In this document: piece by piece, positions 10,701 to 21,984 of the stretch | Layout: the number at the start of each line of letters is the position of its first letter | Numbering within the stretch: position 1 is the stretch's first letter | NCBI GenBank assembly: GCA_037893225.1 | Contig: JAZGUH010000001.1 | Span: 1,116,001-1,180,000 of the forward strand | From: Hippasteria phrygiana | Lineage: Eukaryota; Echinodermata; Asteroidea; Valvatida; Goniasteridae | Direction of reading: 5' to 3' | DNA length: 64,000 nt | The notes under the pieces: model-generated | What the model was told of the DNA's origin: nothing | Database searches by the model: none | What the model saw: only the letters and a program-made list of their open reading frames with translations | Position numbers and translations under genes: made by a program

Positions 10701-11460
10701 TTATTGCGAACATCAATAGAGCCGAATGTTACCGAAAACATTGGCGGCGACGGGTTGCGTAAATTTCAGTGACTATGAAATACGGGCTCATTGGTACCGG
10801 TTGTATTTTCTGTGCCTACAAGTGAAGAGTGGCCGGTCACGTGAGAGGTTTTGACCAACAATATGGAAAAAGAGTCTGATTTTCATTGGAGACTGATTTT
10901 CATATGACACCGGACCCTAATACATGTATTCATCAGAAATAGTCAGAATATTTTGGTTCCGGAACCAGAAGTGCAGCGCCGATGAGTGCAAACGAATGGA
11001 GTACGCATGCGTGTAGCTTCACGCATTGTCCATACAACTCGGTGTCTTGACCCGGAAATTAAACGCGCCTTATTGCAACAGACCCTTTGGATGATGTGGA
11101 TGCAGGTCTGCCACACCTTAAAATCACTGTCCTCTGAGCAATGCGGGGGTGACGTTTTCTTGTTTGGGGTAAATATATCAACGTCTTCCATGGTCTTGCG
11201 GTTTCCCGTCAGGTGAATTTGCTCCTTGTAATATCCGATGTGTATGCATGTACATGTAGAGTGAAGCTATACTGTGGTCATCTCGATAACGAGTCACTTT
11301 ACGGAGGATGTTGCGGTTTCTGATGGCTTGTGCAAAACATGTTTTAAGACGCTGGTGGAGGCAGACAAAACCGGTCCTTTGTGATAGTTCTGAGCATGCG
11401 CGCGCAGTACTAATCGTGCTCGCGTTGTTCTGAACATGCGCACGACTGGGTGAGAAACAA
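7800..11460. other. Non-coding interval
   Basis: No coding region that I can support. It contains a 21-bp poly(dC) run at 8860-8880 and an ACGTAC-rich stretch at about 7966-7990. The small open frames seen here have no recognisable motifs and overlap one another on both strands. Confidence 0.5.
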
Positions 11461-11463
11461 TAG

Positions 11464-11503
11464 AAAAAGGACCGGTATGTCAGCAGACATACCGGTCCTT
11501 TTT
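11464..11503. repeat. Perfect 18-bp-arm palindrome
   Basis: AAAAAGGACCGGTATGTC, a 4-base loop (AGCA), then the exact reverse complement. It lacks the context of a bacterial terminator. It probably marks the end of a fold-back element, since a second ACCGGTCCTTT occurs at about 11370. Confidence 0.8.
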
Positions 11504-12126
11504 CCATTTCGCTGGTGGCCAGCGTGTCAAACGTCTCCCATGTTTTTTCACGTTGGACCTCCTTGAAAATGTCCCAAACGATGAGACGACCTCAATTTTC
11601 AGTATAGGAGGTGTATTTTTGTAATTATTTGTTTTGTAGAAGACAGGTTAGCGCAGCACCCCTTTCCTCGCCTTTCCCTCTGTGGTCCGAATTCGAATCC
11701 TGCCAAAGGTCAACGTGTGGATAGGGGTTTCAAACCTTGCCGGATTTCATGGGTTTTACCCAGAATGATTGCCGGGGCTCCTTTCACATCTAAACGAAAA
11801 ATTTCTTCCTCGTTGTATTTCCATTGGTTTCTTCACAGCTACCCAGCTACACTGCCGCATGCACTTCTATTATAAGAGATTAATTCAATAAATTACTACA
11901 ATACCAGGAAAGTCTATTTATCAATAAAAAAATAGGCTACAGACATTCCCAAATCCGTTTCAAAACAGACGGCTCTGTATAAAAAACAAAAATTCCGGCC
12001 CGGAAATATTTTGAATTAGGGAATGGGGAAATGAGGAGTGCGTGGCGCTTTGCAATTCCCCGTTGCCGAAATAATGTTGACGTAAAATTTGCACATCCTT
12101 TGGCATAGCCAGACAGAGCCAATGGT

Positions 12127-12147
12127 TGGGGGGGGGGGGGGGGGGGG
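12127..12147. repeat. Poly(dG) run
   Basis: Twenty-one bases that are nearly all G, within a G-rich segment. Confidence 0.9.
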
Positions 12148-12724
12148 AGGGCAGGGGACTTCTCCCGGTGGGAATTCTTGCTCCTCTGCAAATTTGGGAT
12201 TTGTTAATTTGTGTATTTTTTTTTATCAATTTAAGCCTATTTATTTTATTTTGTTTATATATTTTTAAGAATTTGTCAAGGGGAAGACGCCACTTCATAT
12301 GTGGTATGTTGATATGCGTCCAGTCTGCATCCTGGCTGCTCCCTCCCCCCGGCCCCCCCGCTTCGAGACCGGGCCCGAAAAAAAATAGTTAACTATGTGG
12401 TCCTGAAAATGTGGCAACAAAATTTATGTTTCCCCCTTAAAAATGGCTGTGTCCCCCTTTGCCTCCCCCACAGAACCTGGCTACGCTACTGCCATCTTGA
12501 ATCCAAGATTTATACTTCTTGTTCCTGATTCCGATACATTATACATTTAATATCTTACCCGTCACGTCACGTACCATATTCTTCGATCGGCGGGCCCCCG
12601 TCTCCTGCCATCGACTGCCTGTGATTTTCCCCCCTTCCAGTCCCCTTGGTAACGTCAAGCTGTCTGTATTTCGATCCCCATTTCCGACCCCAGATTAAAC
12701 TAAAAAACGTTACAAGCCTCGCGC

Positions 12725-12748
12725 GGGGGGGGGGGGGGGGGGGGGGGG
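12725..12748. repeat. Poly(dG) run, 24 bp
   Basis: Uninterrupted G run in non-coding sequence. Confidence 0.95.
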
Positions 12749-13311
12749 TAACTTAGCCTAGAGGTAAAATATATACAACAGAACGGCAAGCTCCTGTTTG
12801 CGTCGTTTGAAACTATTGTGTGTTTTTTTAACTATGCGGATTATGACATGGATCTTGAGATCACAAACGAGTGTTAATGTGCCGAACAGCGAATAAAAAC
12901 ACTTCACCCACTCTTTATATAAGCTTCTATAGATTTTCAGCCACGAACTCGCCCAAGGCAGGCGCGTAGCCAGGCTTTCGTCAGTCCGTTGCAAAATATA
13001 ATTTTCGCCCTGTTTTGCGCCATCCCACTTACATGTAGGCCTATATCAATTTTCACCGTGCTTGTAAAATCTCCATCCCGTTGTGAGGTGTTTGTCAATG
13101 AGACAATAATAATTGGATGTCCCAAGCGCGTCATGAAATGCTTTTACTGAATGATAAGGGAAACTTCGGAGTAGGCCTCCTGTGTCGGGATTTAAAATTC
13201 TCGTTTGCACTATCGATTGACAGCTAGCCTCTCACCCCTGAGCGATTCCGTGTAGGCCTAATTGCATTTACACATAAAACGATAAACACTGTTGTCTCCT
13301 CTGGTTATGTC

Positions 13312-13527
13312 ACCCCTTGCGTACGGTTGACACAAATAAGTGCAGATTGAAAATTGTCACCAGGCCGGTTGACTTCTATTTGTGTCAATCTCTGCACTTT
13401 CAATCCATTATTGAGGTATTGAGTACGTTATGCTTGGCTGCACAAGCCTCTTGTTTCCGTTTTGCTTGGCTGCATAACCCGACCTGGTGCCCCGGCGCCT
13501 CCCATCTAAAACCCGGGGTCAAGGGGT
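13312..13527. mobile_element. MITE-like repeat, copy 1 (ACCCCTTG ends)
   Basis: About 216 bp starting ACCCCTTGCGTACGGTTGAC and ending CAAGGGGT. The body is highly similar to 25837-26039 (shared blocks such as tgcttggctgcacaagcctc and cctggtgccccggcg). The short inverted ends and two dispersed copies suggest a small non-autonomous DNA element. Confidence 0.75.
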
Positions 13528-13841
13528 TAATGGTCTTTGACGAGACATGGATGTTTACTTGTACTTGGGGAACCTCTGATTGGATTTGTTTCTCCTTTTG
13601 ACGACAGAGCCGTATGAAATCCCCGGCCTAAGAGACCTGCGTGTTTCTCGTTTGAAGCTCAACGTTTACCTTTGTCATTCTTTATAGCCTTCCCAGTAGG
13701 AATTGACATGAAAAATGCTCAACCCTGACATTCTAGTTAATTCACAACCGAATTTCTACTCAGGAACCTTTATATGGTTGCCCGGAACACACACACACAC
13801 AAATTCAACAAATGTTTTACTTGGGGAAATGTTATTTTTAA

Positions 13842-14741
13842 AGGAAACATGCTTCTCAAACTGGCCGGATCACATTTTATTTCATAAATAAATTCATTTA
13901 TATGTATTAAATGTGAATTAAAAGCCAAACTGGTTCAAGTGAAGTTTTAGTGTGATTATTTGCCGCCCAAAAATTGCCCCCCCCCCCTTTTTTTGAATTT
14001 GTTGAGACTCAAATTGAGGGCGCTGTTCGTGACGTAGACCGAGGCGCTGAAATTCATGGAGCGACTCGATAGTCTGGACCCGTAAATGACGCATGTACAT
14101 CGTATACACACTAGGTCTACACTAGCAATTTCGTAAGTTGCAACAACTAACATCGAACTTACCCTGATTTTTTTCCCTTTTAGCGAAGGCTCCTCGGGGA
14201 ATGGGCCGTTTAACTGCTTTCGCCTGTACCTTACTCACATGATCTGGGAACTTTGATGGCAGTGGACTTTTCAATTTGTAATGGTCATCCCATGATTTGA
14301 AAATACCAGTACCGAAACACGACGGCTCAAAGTGGTCGCTACATAACGCTGAGAAGCTGTTAGGGCCGGACCACTTCGCTCTTGCCACCTTCACTTTCGC
14401 CGTCTAAATTCTCCGATATTTCGCATCTGTTGGAAATAAATGAAGGCTTACTCCATCCTTCGTTGTTTTGCACACACACGTACATGCACACACATGCATA
14501 CGCGTGATGATTTGGGCCGGCTCGCGCGCGCAGCAGAATCTGTAATGTGCCTCGGTCTACGTCACACACTTATGTTAATGAGGGTCCTACTCAGGGGGGC
14601 GGAGTAGCTTGGATTAAAAAACAAATTTCTTATATTTAATCTGGGAAATAATTGTCTCTGGACACAAAATATCATTGTCAAGATAATACTTTATTGTTTT
14701 AAGCAGAAATAATGCAATATAAATCCTAAATCATGTTTCCT
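13842..14741 (-). mobile_element. TTAA-flanked, Kolobok-like element containing a THAP exon
   Basis: Exactly 900 bp, bounded by perfect 10-bp inverted ends AGGAAACATG / CATGTTTCCT and flanked by TTAA at 13838-13841 and 14742-14745. Kolobok transposons make TTAA duplications and their proteins carry THAP DNA-binding domains. The interior contains the C-terminal part of a THAP domain on the minus strand (14163-14403). The copy is much too short to be autonomous, so it would be an internally deleted derivative. The inverted ends are short, so a chance arrangement around a host THAP exon remains possible. Confidence 0.55.
14163..14403 (-). CDS. THAP-domain exon (partial gene)
   Basis: An open stretch of about 80 codons on the minus strand. 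AKWSGPNSFSALCSDHFEPS, then LKSPLPSKFPDH, matches the second half of a THAP zinc finger (C2CH): the conserved Trp, the CSxHF pair that supplies the last Cys and His ligands, the Phe after it, and a degenerate version of the closing AVPTIF motif. A good splice donor follows (AGG|GTAAGT, GT at 14162-14161). A possible acceptor (TTTAG|AC) precedes it at 14405-14404. The first half of the finger, with its CxxC pair, must come from an upstream exon that I could not identify. A THAP finger binds DNA in a sequence-specific way. It may be a transposon remnant rather than a host gene. Confidence 0.6.
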
Positions 14742-14745
14742 TTAA

Positions 14746-16522
14746 GCTCTGAAAAATGCCGATTTCTACATGCGAACGTGCTATTACCCAATTACTGATG
14801 CCCAAACTGGAACAATGATTAGCCAATACAGGCTCATCGGTCATAAGTTGGTCAAGATCCAACATGGGCAATAAAGCATGTCACGCTAAACCGATGTTGC
14901 TAAGTTGTTACTTTTTAATCGATCACAGACTCAGTTAATGCCATATTTTAACCGAACTGATTTTATTAACCGGATTGATATTATTTTGCAGCCAGATAAA
15001 ATAACTTGTCGACAAAATTTGTCCTTAGTTGATGTCTGATTTTAGGGTTTTATTGATTTTTTTTGAAAAGTTTACATTTCTGTGATTTTTTCTACCAAAT
15101 TACTCTCAATACGGCTAATTCCATAAAGTTTTACCCCGATTTTTTTGCTGCTGTGCATTTCTTTCTCTCCCAAAGTTCTAATGGGATGGGGGTAGGATGG
15201 GGGTGCATGAGTGGTGGAGGGGAAAGGCCTCAATGGGGGGGGGGGGGGGGGGTGCCTGACACAATGCCCCCGCACCCATTACACCACTCTAAAACGGTAA
15301 TTGAAATATATTTTTCAATATCTATTTGGATTAGGGTCATCTCTTCCCGAAAATCTTGAAGAGTTTTGAGGGCAGAAGCCGTTTGGTACTTTGATAATGA
15401 CGACAATGATTATGCAATGACGATGACGACGACGACGTCCTTAAAATACTCTTTTCTCATGATCATTTTGGTTATAATCTTCATTAAGTTTTCGCATTTG
15501 CCCTTTTGTATTCATTTAAGTTGAACATTTGCAAGGACCCTTTACCAATCTTTCAGAGGGTATGATTTAGCTTAGGTGTCGGGAATACATGCCTTTCAAT
15601 ATAAATTGGCATCCCTTCTGTTTTTCAATTAATTAACATATTTCCCCAGGGTTGATTTTGGTTGAATTTTTATGGGAGGTAGCTAGAGTCCCAAAGATAA
15701 AACCGGTTCGCTGATCGTAACATTGAAAAAATAACATGATCGTGTCTTCATTCATTTATTTGTAGGAGAGGCCTTTCATGAATATATTGCCCCCCCCCCC
15801 CCCCAGGTGATGGAAAACACCTCACCTCAGGAGGTACATTAAAGGGGGTTAATTCAAGAAACTCTGTACAAATGAAAAGACAAATGGACACACTTATGAG
15901 CTTGCAGGAATCACTGTGGACTGTATTGCATCTGGGATCAGAATCCATATACTTATTACATGTACAAGGTATTCTCGAATATCACAAGCACAAGAACTAA
16001 AACTATAAAAATACTTTAACTTCTTTTATAACCAGTACATGTTTCACAAATCTAGTAAATACATATCTGCAAAAAAAAAATACAATATTCAAGAACAATT
16101 GTTCAAACAGTCAGGAGACTCTTCCTAATAATCAAATACACTTGGTATACCACCTTTAGTCATCACTTATGTACTTCAGGATACTAGACTTGCCCAGTCA
16201 GTGACTGTTTATCTACTGGTACCTGCCCTCTAGCGCACTGACCCTAATTAGTTATGCATGACTGATTTTTACCAAGCTGCCAAGACACATGACTCAGTCC
16301 TCTCTTGCATCATGTCCCTACTCCCTAGACAAAGGGAACTGTATCTGCTATTATATACACATTCATACACTGTACAATGTTGGCCTTAAAAGCTACACTT
16401 GGACCTACCTTGCCACAACTATTACATAAAAAAGGGCAATCAAATATCAGTAGAAACCTAAATCTTAGCAAACACTTTGTTAATGTCTCTACTTCTCCAA
16501 ATGTATATAATACAATCAAAAT
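14746..16522. other. Non-coding interval downstream of the Ty3 element
   Basis: No gene seen. A 15-bp poly(dC) run lies near 15790-15804. On the minus strand a purine run, GGGAGTAGGGA (about 16313-16323), lies 200 bp beyond the Ty3 stop codon and could be the polypurine tract. I could not find a copy of the presumed 5' LTR sequence here, so the 3' LTR is unidentified. Confidence 0.35.
15235..15252. repeat. Poly(dG) run
   Basis: About 18 G within a TGGGGG-rich segment (15180-15255). Confidence 0.9.
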
Positions 16523-18682
16523 CTATCCGAAACCAGTTCTTAGCAGTGGCCTGTGTATGAAAGGAGCGCAATTCCACATGTTGATGGTGTTCACCTCTTC
16601 TTGCTCCTGTTGTGACTCACCTAATTGTTGATAGGTCAACCGCTGTGGGGGCTGCCGTCGTCTCGTCGGATAACTCCGCCATTCCTCTGTAGGTGCTGGG
16701 CCAGCGTTTGCAGTAGTAGGAATGTCTCGATCAGGAGTGTTGACTGACTCGGTGGCTTCGGCTGCTGGCCGAGGGGCTTCGGCTGCTGGCTGAGGGGCAT
16801 CAGCTGGCTGAGGGGCATCGGCTGCTGGCTGAGGGGCATCAGCTGGCTGAGGGGCATCAGCTGGATGAGGGGCATCAGCTGGCTGAGGGGCATCGGCTGC
16901 TGGCTGAGGGGCATCAGCTGCTGGCTGAGGGGCATCAGCTGGCTGAGGGGCATCGGCTGGATGAGGGGCATCAGCTGGCTGAGGGGCATCAGCTGCTGGC
17001 TGAGGGGCATCAGCTGGCTGAGGGGCATCGGCTGCTGGCTGAGGGGCATCAGCTGCTGGCTGAGGGGCATCAGCTGGCTGAGGGGCATCGGCTGCTGGCT
17101 GAGGGGCATCAGCTGGATGAGGGGCATCGGCTGGCTGAGGGGCATCAGCTGGATGAGGGGCATCAGCTGGCTGAGGGGCATCAGCTGGCTGAGGGGCATC
17201 AGCTGGCTGAGGCTGAGGGGCATCAGCTGGCTGAGGGGCATCAGCTGGATGAGGGGCATCAGCTGGCTGAGGGGCATCAGCTGCTGGCTGAGGGGCATCA
17301 GCTGGCTGAGGGGCATCGGCTGGCTGAGGGGCATCAGCTGGCTGAGGGGCATCAGCTGGCTGAGGGGCATCGGCTGGCTGAGGGGCATCAGCTGGCTGAG
17401 GGGCATCAGCTGGATGAGGGGCATCAGCTGGCTGAGGGGCATCGGCTGGCTGAGGGGCATCAGCTGGCTGAGGGGCATCAGCTGGATGAGGGGCATCAGC
17501 TGGCTGAGGGGCATCAGCTGGATGAGGGGCATCGGCTGGCTGAGGGGCATCAGCTGGATGAGGGGCATCAGCTGGATGAGGGGCATCAGCTGCTGGCTGA
17601 GGGGCATCAGCTGGCTGAGGGGCATCGGCTGGCTGAGGGGCATCAGCTGGATGAGGGGCATCGGCTGGCTGAGGGGCATCAGCTGGATGAGGGGCATCGG
17701 CTGGCTGAGGGGCATCAGCTGGATGAGGGGCATCGGCTGGCTGAGGGGCATCAGCTGGATGAGGGGCATCAGCTGGATGAGGGGCATCGGCTGGATGAGG
17801 GGCATCGGCTGGCTGAGGGGCATCAGCTGGCTGAGGGGCATCAGCTGGATGAGGGGCATCGGCTGGCTGAGGGGCATCAGCTGGATGAGGGGCATCAGCT
17901 GGCTGAGGGGCATCAGCTGGATGAGGGGCATCGGCTGGCTGAGGGGCATCGGCTGGCTGAGGGGCATCAGCTGGATGAGGGGCATCAGCTGGATGAGGGG
18001 CATCAGCTGGATGAGGGGCATCAGCTGGCTGAGGGGCATCAGCTGGCTGAGGGGCATCAGCTGGATGAGGGGCATCGGCTGGATGAGGGGCATCGGCTGG
18101 CTGAGGGGCATCAGCTGGCTGAGGGGCATCGGCTGGATGAGGGGCATTAGCTGGATGAGGGGCATCAGCTGGATGAGGGGCATCAGCTGGATGAGGGGCA
18201 TCGGCTGGATGAGGGGCATTAGCTGGATGAGGGGCATCAGTTGGATGAGGGGCATCAGCTGGCTGAGGGGCATCAGCTGGATGAGGGGCATCGGCTGGAT
18301 GAGGGGCATCAGCTGGATGAGGGGCATCGGCTGGCTGAGGGGCATCAGCTGGATGAGGGGCATCAGCTGGCTGAGGGGCATCAGCTGCTGGCTGAGGGGC
18401 ATCAGCTGGCTGAGGGGCATCAGCTGGATGAGGGGCATTAGCTGGATGAGGGGCATCAGCTGGATGAGGGGCATCAGCTGGCTGAGGGGCATCGGCTGGA
18501 TGAGGGGCATCAGCTGGATGAGGGGCATTAGCTGGCTGAGGGGCGTCGGCTGGACCAGGGGCGTCGGCTGGACCAGGGGCGTCGGCTGGACCAGGGGCGT
18601 CAGCTGGACCAGGGGCGTCAGCGGGAACAGGGGCGTCAGCGGGAACAGGGGCGTCAGCAGGGGTGGCTCGGGAACAACACAC
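16523..18682 (-). pseudogene. Ty3 Pol C-terminal tail expanded by a PADAPQ/H hexapeptide array
   Basis: One open frame of about 720 codons. It consists of about 100 hexapeptides PADAPQ or PADAPH (a few PADAPG, PADAPV, and heptads PAADAPQ), then a unique tail with YPTRRRQPPQRLTYQQLGES and a TAG at 16523. The basic RRRQPPQRL tail resembles the end of many Ty3/gypsy Pol proteins after integrase. Just upstream (18830-18690, other frames) PEEDPYSTSDDEYLV and LDLEAKEFIPAG look like the same acidic, low-complexity tail. The repeat is low-complexity, hydrophilic and probably disordered. The apparent start is not an ATG, so the frame is a remnant continuing from upstream. Assignment to Pol is an inference from position, strand and tail motif. 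Confidence 0.6.
16775..18660. repeat. 18-bp coding minisatellite, about 104 units
   Basis: Unit GGCTGAGGGGCATCAGCT (plus strand) with two main variants that swap one base (GGCTGAGG / GGATGAGG), which gives Gln or His on the minus strand. Occasional 21-bp units add one Ala. One 6-bp duplication sits near 17210. Every length change seen is a multiple of three, so the coding frame stays open throughout. The left (18540-18660) units are divergent (GACCAGGGGCGTC, GGAACAGGGGCGTC), which suggests the array grew from that side. Confidence 0.95.
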
Positions 18683-18889
18683 TGCCTATCTATGGCACTC
18701 CCCTTCCTCCGGTTACCAGCAGGGATGAACTCTTTGGCTTCAAGGTCCAGTGGGCCGTTATCTCCTTGGGGCTGGAACTGGGGGTGCTCTCTCTAAAGGC
18801 AGCTGTTGGGGTGTACCAATCTGAACCAGATATTCGTCATCAGAGGTACTGTATGGGTCCTCTTCTGGCCTGGTACCTTGGGAAATTTG

Positions 18890-20078
18890 CCTTCGTGTAC
18901 GGGGCTGGTCGGGTGGAGGCTCTATCGGTGCTGTCTATAATATCTGCTTTCCTTTCCAACCGCAAGTTTAAGGTGGTGCTTGAAGGGCAATCATCTTCTA
19001 CTTGTTCTGTCAATTCCGGTGTACCTCAGGGCTCTGTTCTCGGTCCAAGCCTCTTTTTGGTTTATATTAATGATCTGCCCGATAATGTTTTGTCTCAGCT
19101 TGCCATGTATGCTGATGACTCTACACTCTACAGTGTTTCTTCCAATTCTTCTAGTACTTCTCGCAATGAATTGGGTGCTTTACTCAGCAATGACCTGGAG
19201 AGTATGTTGATTTGGGGGTAACCTTCAATGCAAAGAAAACTAAATTGTTGTCTTTGTCTCAATCTAGAGATGATTCATTCCCTTCACTTCATACGGGTCC
19301 CTTGCTTTTGCCCGAGGTACATGACCTACGTCTTCTTGGACTTGTAATCTCCACTAAACATAGTTGGGAGACGTATATCACAGGTATTGCCAAAAGTGCT
19401 TCCATGTGAGTTGGTTGTCTTTATCGAGCTCGGATACCTACCTCCTGATGCTATCCTTTACATTTATAAGACAACAATACGTCCACTTATGGAGTACTGT
19501 TCCCACATCTGGGCTGGTGCTTCTGCTTGTCACTTATCTTTACTAGATAGAATACAGAAGCGCATTGTACATTTGGTTGGAGAAGATTTTACAATCACTT
19601 TCTCACCGGAGATTTGTTGCTACTCTACACTCTAAAAAGTGTGTTTAGCAATTAAACACAATCTTGCTATTAGTTTGTAAACATGTTTAGAAGCTAAACA
19701 TTACTTGTCCAATTCCTAAACATCAATGTTCAATGGCTAAACACTATCCATCAATACACTAAACATGTTTAGCTTGTAAACGTGTTTACAAACTGATAGC
19801 AAGAAAGTGTTTAGAAAAGTGTTTACATGCTAAATGCTCCACTGGCTTGTCCAGCTTGGTTCCTCCAGTCAGGGTATTTGAGCGTAAAACTCGGCTTTCC
19901 GCCTGTTCTCACCAATATACTCTGACTGTACGTAGATGTAAGAACGAAAAGCTATGCCAGTAGCATTTTTCCTCGTTCTGTATCTCTGTGGAACTCTTTG
20001 CCTGGTGCATGTTTTCCTTCATCTTATGATCTCTCCTATTTCAAGAGGAATGTTAATTCCTATCTCTTCCATCATTGA
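18890..20078 (+). pseudogene. LINE reverse transcriptase C-terminal half, broken
   Basis: Covers the RT palm from just before the FLSNRKFKVVLEG motif through YADD, the thumb and the C-terminal domain. The NxxRPIS-type N-terminal motifs and the endonuclease are absent through 5' truncation. At least three frameshifts and the MITE insertion inactivate it. It differs in sequence from the two other LINEs of the window (for example SGVPQGSVLGPSLF against NGVPQGSLLGPILY), so it is a separate family. Confidence 0.8.
19628..19830. mobile_element. MITE with GTGTTTAGC ends, copy 1
   Basis: About 200 bp, closely similar to 62195-62405. Its left end follows TA (ctcTA|CACTCTAAAAAGTG). The right terminus is damaged. 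It splits the LINE reading frame between VATL and KCSTGL. Confidence 0.8.
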
Positions 20079-20135
20079 TTTCTTTTTCCTTGTAGCTCCA
20101 TACCTTTAGTGGCTTTTAGCCTTGTTTGGTGTTCT

Positions 20136-20439
20136 GTTGCATTGAGTTTGGCCGAAGTGAGGATGTAGGTGAGCGGATTATTGTCAGTGTACACGGTGAA
20201 GCTCGGTGCATAGTACATGTAGTCCCTAAACTTCTCGGTAACCGCCCACTTCAACGCCAGGAACTCAAGCTTACCGGAATGAAGATGGTGTAGTTCTTTT
20301 CTGCAGGACTGAGAGTACGTGAACCACACCCAATGACCCGTTTCTTGCCGTCTTGTTCCTGGTAGAGTACTGCTCGCAATCCCTCATGAGAGGCGTCGGT
20401 ATGCGGGATAAATGTCTTCTCGTGGTCTGGAAAACCCAT
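20136..20439 (-). pseudogene. Ty3 RNase H domain, truncated
   Basis: Two frames cover the RNase H domain that follows the RT in Ty3 elements. Motifs in order: FIPHTDASHEGLRAVLYQEQ (first catalytic Asp), VIGCGSRTLSPAEKNY, HSGKLEFLALKWAVTEKFRD (catalytic Glu) and FTVYTDNNPLTYILTSAKLNA (third Asp). The enzyme would remove RNA from the RNA-DNA hybrid. The domain stops abruptly after NATEH at about 20136, where the LINE begins. A frameshift lies at about 20290. Confidence 0.85.
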
Positions 20440-20496
20440 TACTGGAGGGCACTTCAGACATCTCAGCAGGCGATCTAGAACTGACTGATGGTTTGT

Positions 20497-21468
20497 CTAA
20501 CCAGGTGATTGGCTGCCGTGACGAGATTTGTGCTGCATTATTTTTCCTTGGAGTTCCCCTATAGATGGTTTCTGTGGTTTCTCCTTGCCCTTTGCAGATG
20601 GATCATCTGGGCCTGGTTTTCGTAGCAGCTCGTACAGTGGCTTGACAATGCTGTATTGTCGGTAGTATCCGAGCAGACCCAGCATCTTCCTCAACTCGCT
20701 AACTGTGCCTGGTTTCTTCTCTCGGAGTAACTCGACTGCTGCAACATCAGCTGGATCCATCTTGTACCCTTCACTTGACACGATTCGTCCCAGGTAGCGG
20801 ACTTCCTTCTGGAAAAGGCTGCACTTATACTAGGCTTCAATTTGACACCTTTCTCCTGTAAGCGACGCAGGATTCGACGAAGATACTCCAGATGGTTTTC
20901 GAATGTATCACCATAGACCAAGTTGTCATCCAGATAAACTACAGCAATTTCGCCAACCAGTCCTTCCAGACAAGACTCCATACATCTCTGAAATACGGCA
21001 GGGGCATTTGTAAGGCCAAATGGGATGCGAAGCCACTCGTATAAGCTCCAGGGAGTGATGAATGCTGTCGCTGCACGACTCTCTTCTGCCATAAAGCCTT
21101 GATGGTAAGCCTTGCCCTGGTCTAGTGTGGAAAACCAAAAATTCCCTCCGAGGCTATCAAGAACATCTTGGATACGTGGGATTGGTTGTCTGTCTGGTAT
21201 CGTCTTGCAGTTGAGACGAAGAGACACATCCTTCTTTCTGACACACACCACTGGCGAGGAATATATGGAATCCGACTTCGAGATCCACCCTAGCGTTATT
21301 AAAATATTGTAAGTAAGATTTAACTTCTCGATAGAGGGGTGGGGGTACCGACATGTATGACTTTTTGACAGGTTGGTCATCTTGTAAGCGGAGGTGCATT
21401 TGTAGGTCTCGAATGCATCCCAAGTCATTTTCGTCTCTGGCGAATGCTCCTGCCTCCTCCTTCAGCAT
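20497..21468 (-). pseudogene. Ty3 reverse transcriptase domain
   Basis: Motifs in order on the minus strand: [42 protein letters not shown] (first catalytic Asp), [31 protein letters not shown] (catalytic DD codons at 20925-20930), [19 protein letters not shown], then [17 protein letters not shown] from the connection. This is the standard Ty3/gypsy order. The segment between KKDVSLRL and KTIPDR is shorter than usual: the CIDYRxLN stretch common in the family is missing, apparently as an in-frame deletion. Frameshifts near 20780 and beyond 21428 break the polyprotein. Confidence 0.9.
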
Positions 21469-21984
21469 CTTGGTTGCTAGGTAACGCTGTTGTTCTGTTA
21501 AATGCTAATATCAACCGGAGGGACCCATTCATCACAGCCCCCTGCAAAGCTGACAGAGCTCACCTGCACTTCGGGTCGGCTTGGTTCCATAACACACTGG
21601 TGTGGCAGGATCTCATCGATATGGAAAAGGGTGCCAAGGGGGGTGCGTTTTCTGAGCACCACGTCATGGTTTGCAGAGTTAACTATCAGGATGGAGAATT
21701 TGCACGATGACCCTTTCCCCAGCCTGATCAGATGTTGCTAGGCAACTCTTCTTTGATGAGATGGACAAGCGTTCTAACTTCCCTCTTCGTCATAGATGGA
21801 AATGCCGCTTCCACTGCTTGGACTGGAACCAGAGTTATCCATTTTGACAAACTCCTCAATCACATTGGGCAACGACTGTTAAAAAACAGCTGACAAGCCT
21901 GCAAGACGCCCTTCATCACAGTCGGCCCCAGGATCACAGACGGCCACAGAACAGCCAGAGTCGTTGCTCGGGTACCAGCACAGG

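Larger units (their letters stand above)
18880..20135 (+). mobile_element. LINE fragment inserted in the Ty3 element
   Basis: Plus-strand, 5'-truncated non-LTR element. The RT part contains SGVPQGSVLGPSLFLVYIND, the catalytic MYADDST box, LGLVIS, then TTIRPLMEYCSHIW, LLDRIQKRIVHLVG and LSHRRFVATL. After a MITE (19628-about 19830) it resumes with KCSTGLSSLVPPVRVFERK and ends SIFPRSVSLWNSLPG...NSYLFHH with a TGA at 20076-20078. Short frameshifts lie near 19210, 19390 and 19600. It lies opposite in strand to the Ty3 element and occupies the integrase position. The boundaries are estimated from where each family's homology stops. Confidence 0.8.

Noticed and set aside
11464..11503. Bacterial rho-independent terminator.
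   Set aside because: The hairpin plus T run looks similar, but the genome is eukaryotic and no gene ends there.
16775..18660. CRISPR-like regular repeats.
   Set aside because: The units are contiguous 18-mers without spacers, in a eukaryotic transposon.
16636..18796. Other very long open frames through the 18-bp array (minus-strand PLIQLM type, plus-strand RGISWL type).
   Set aside because: An 18-bp unit with no stop in several frames keeps them all open. Only the PADAP frame joins a sensible unique tail.
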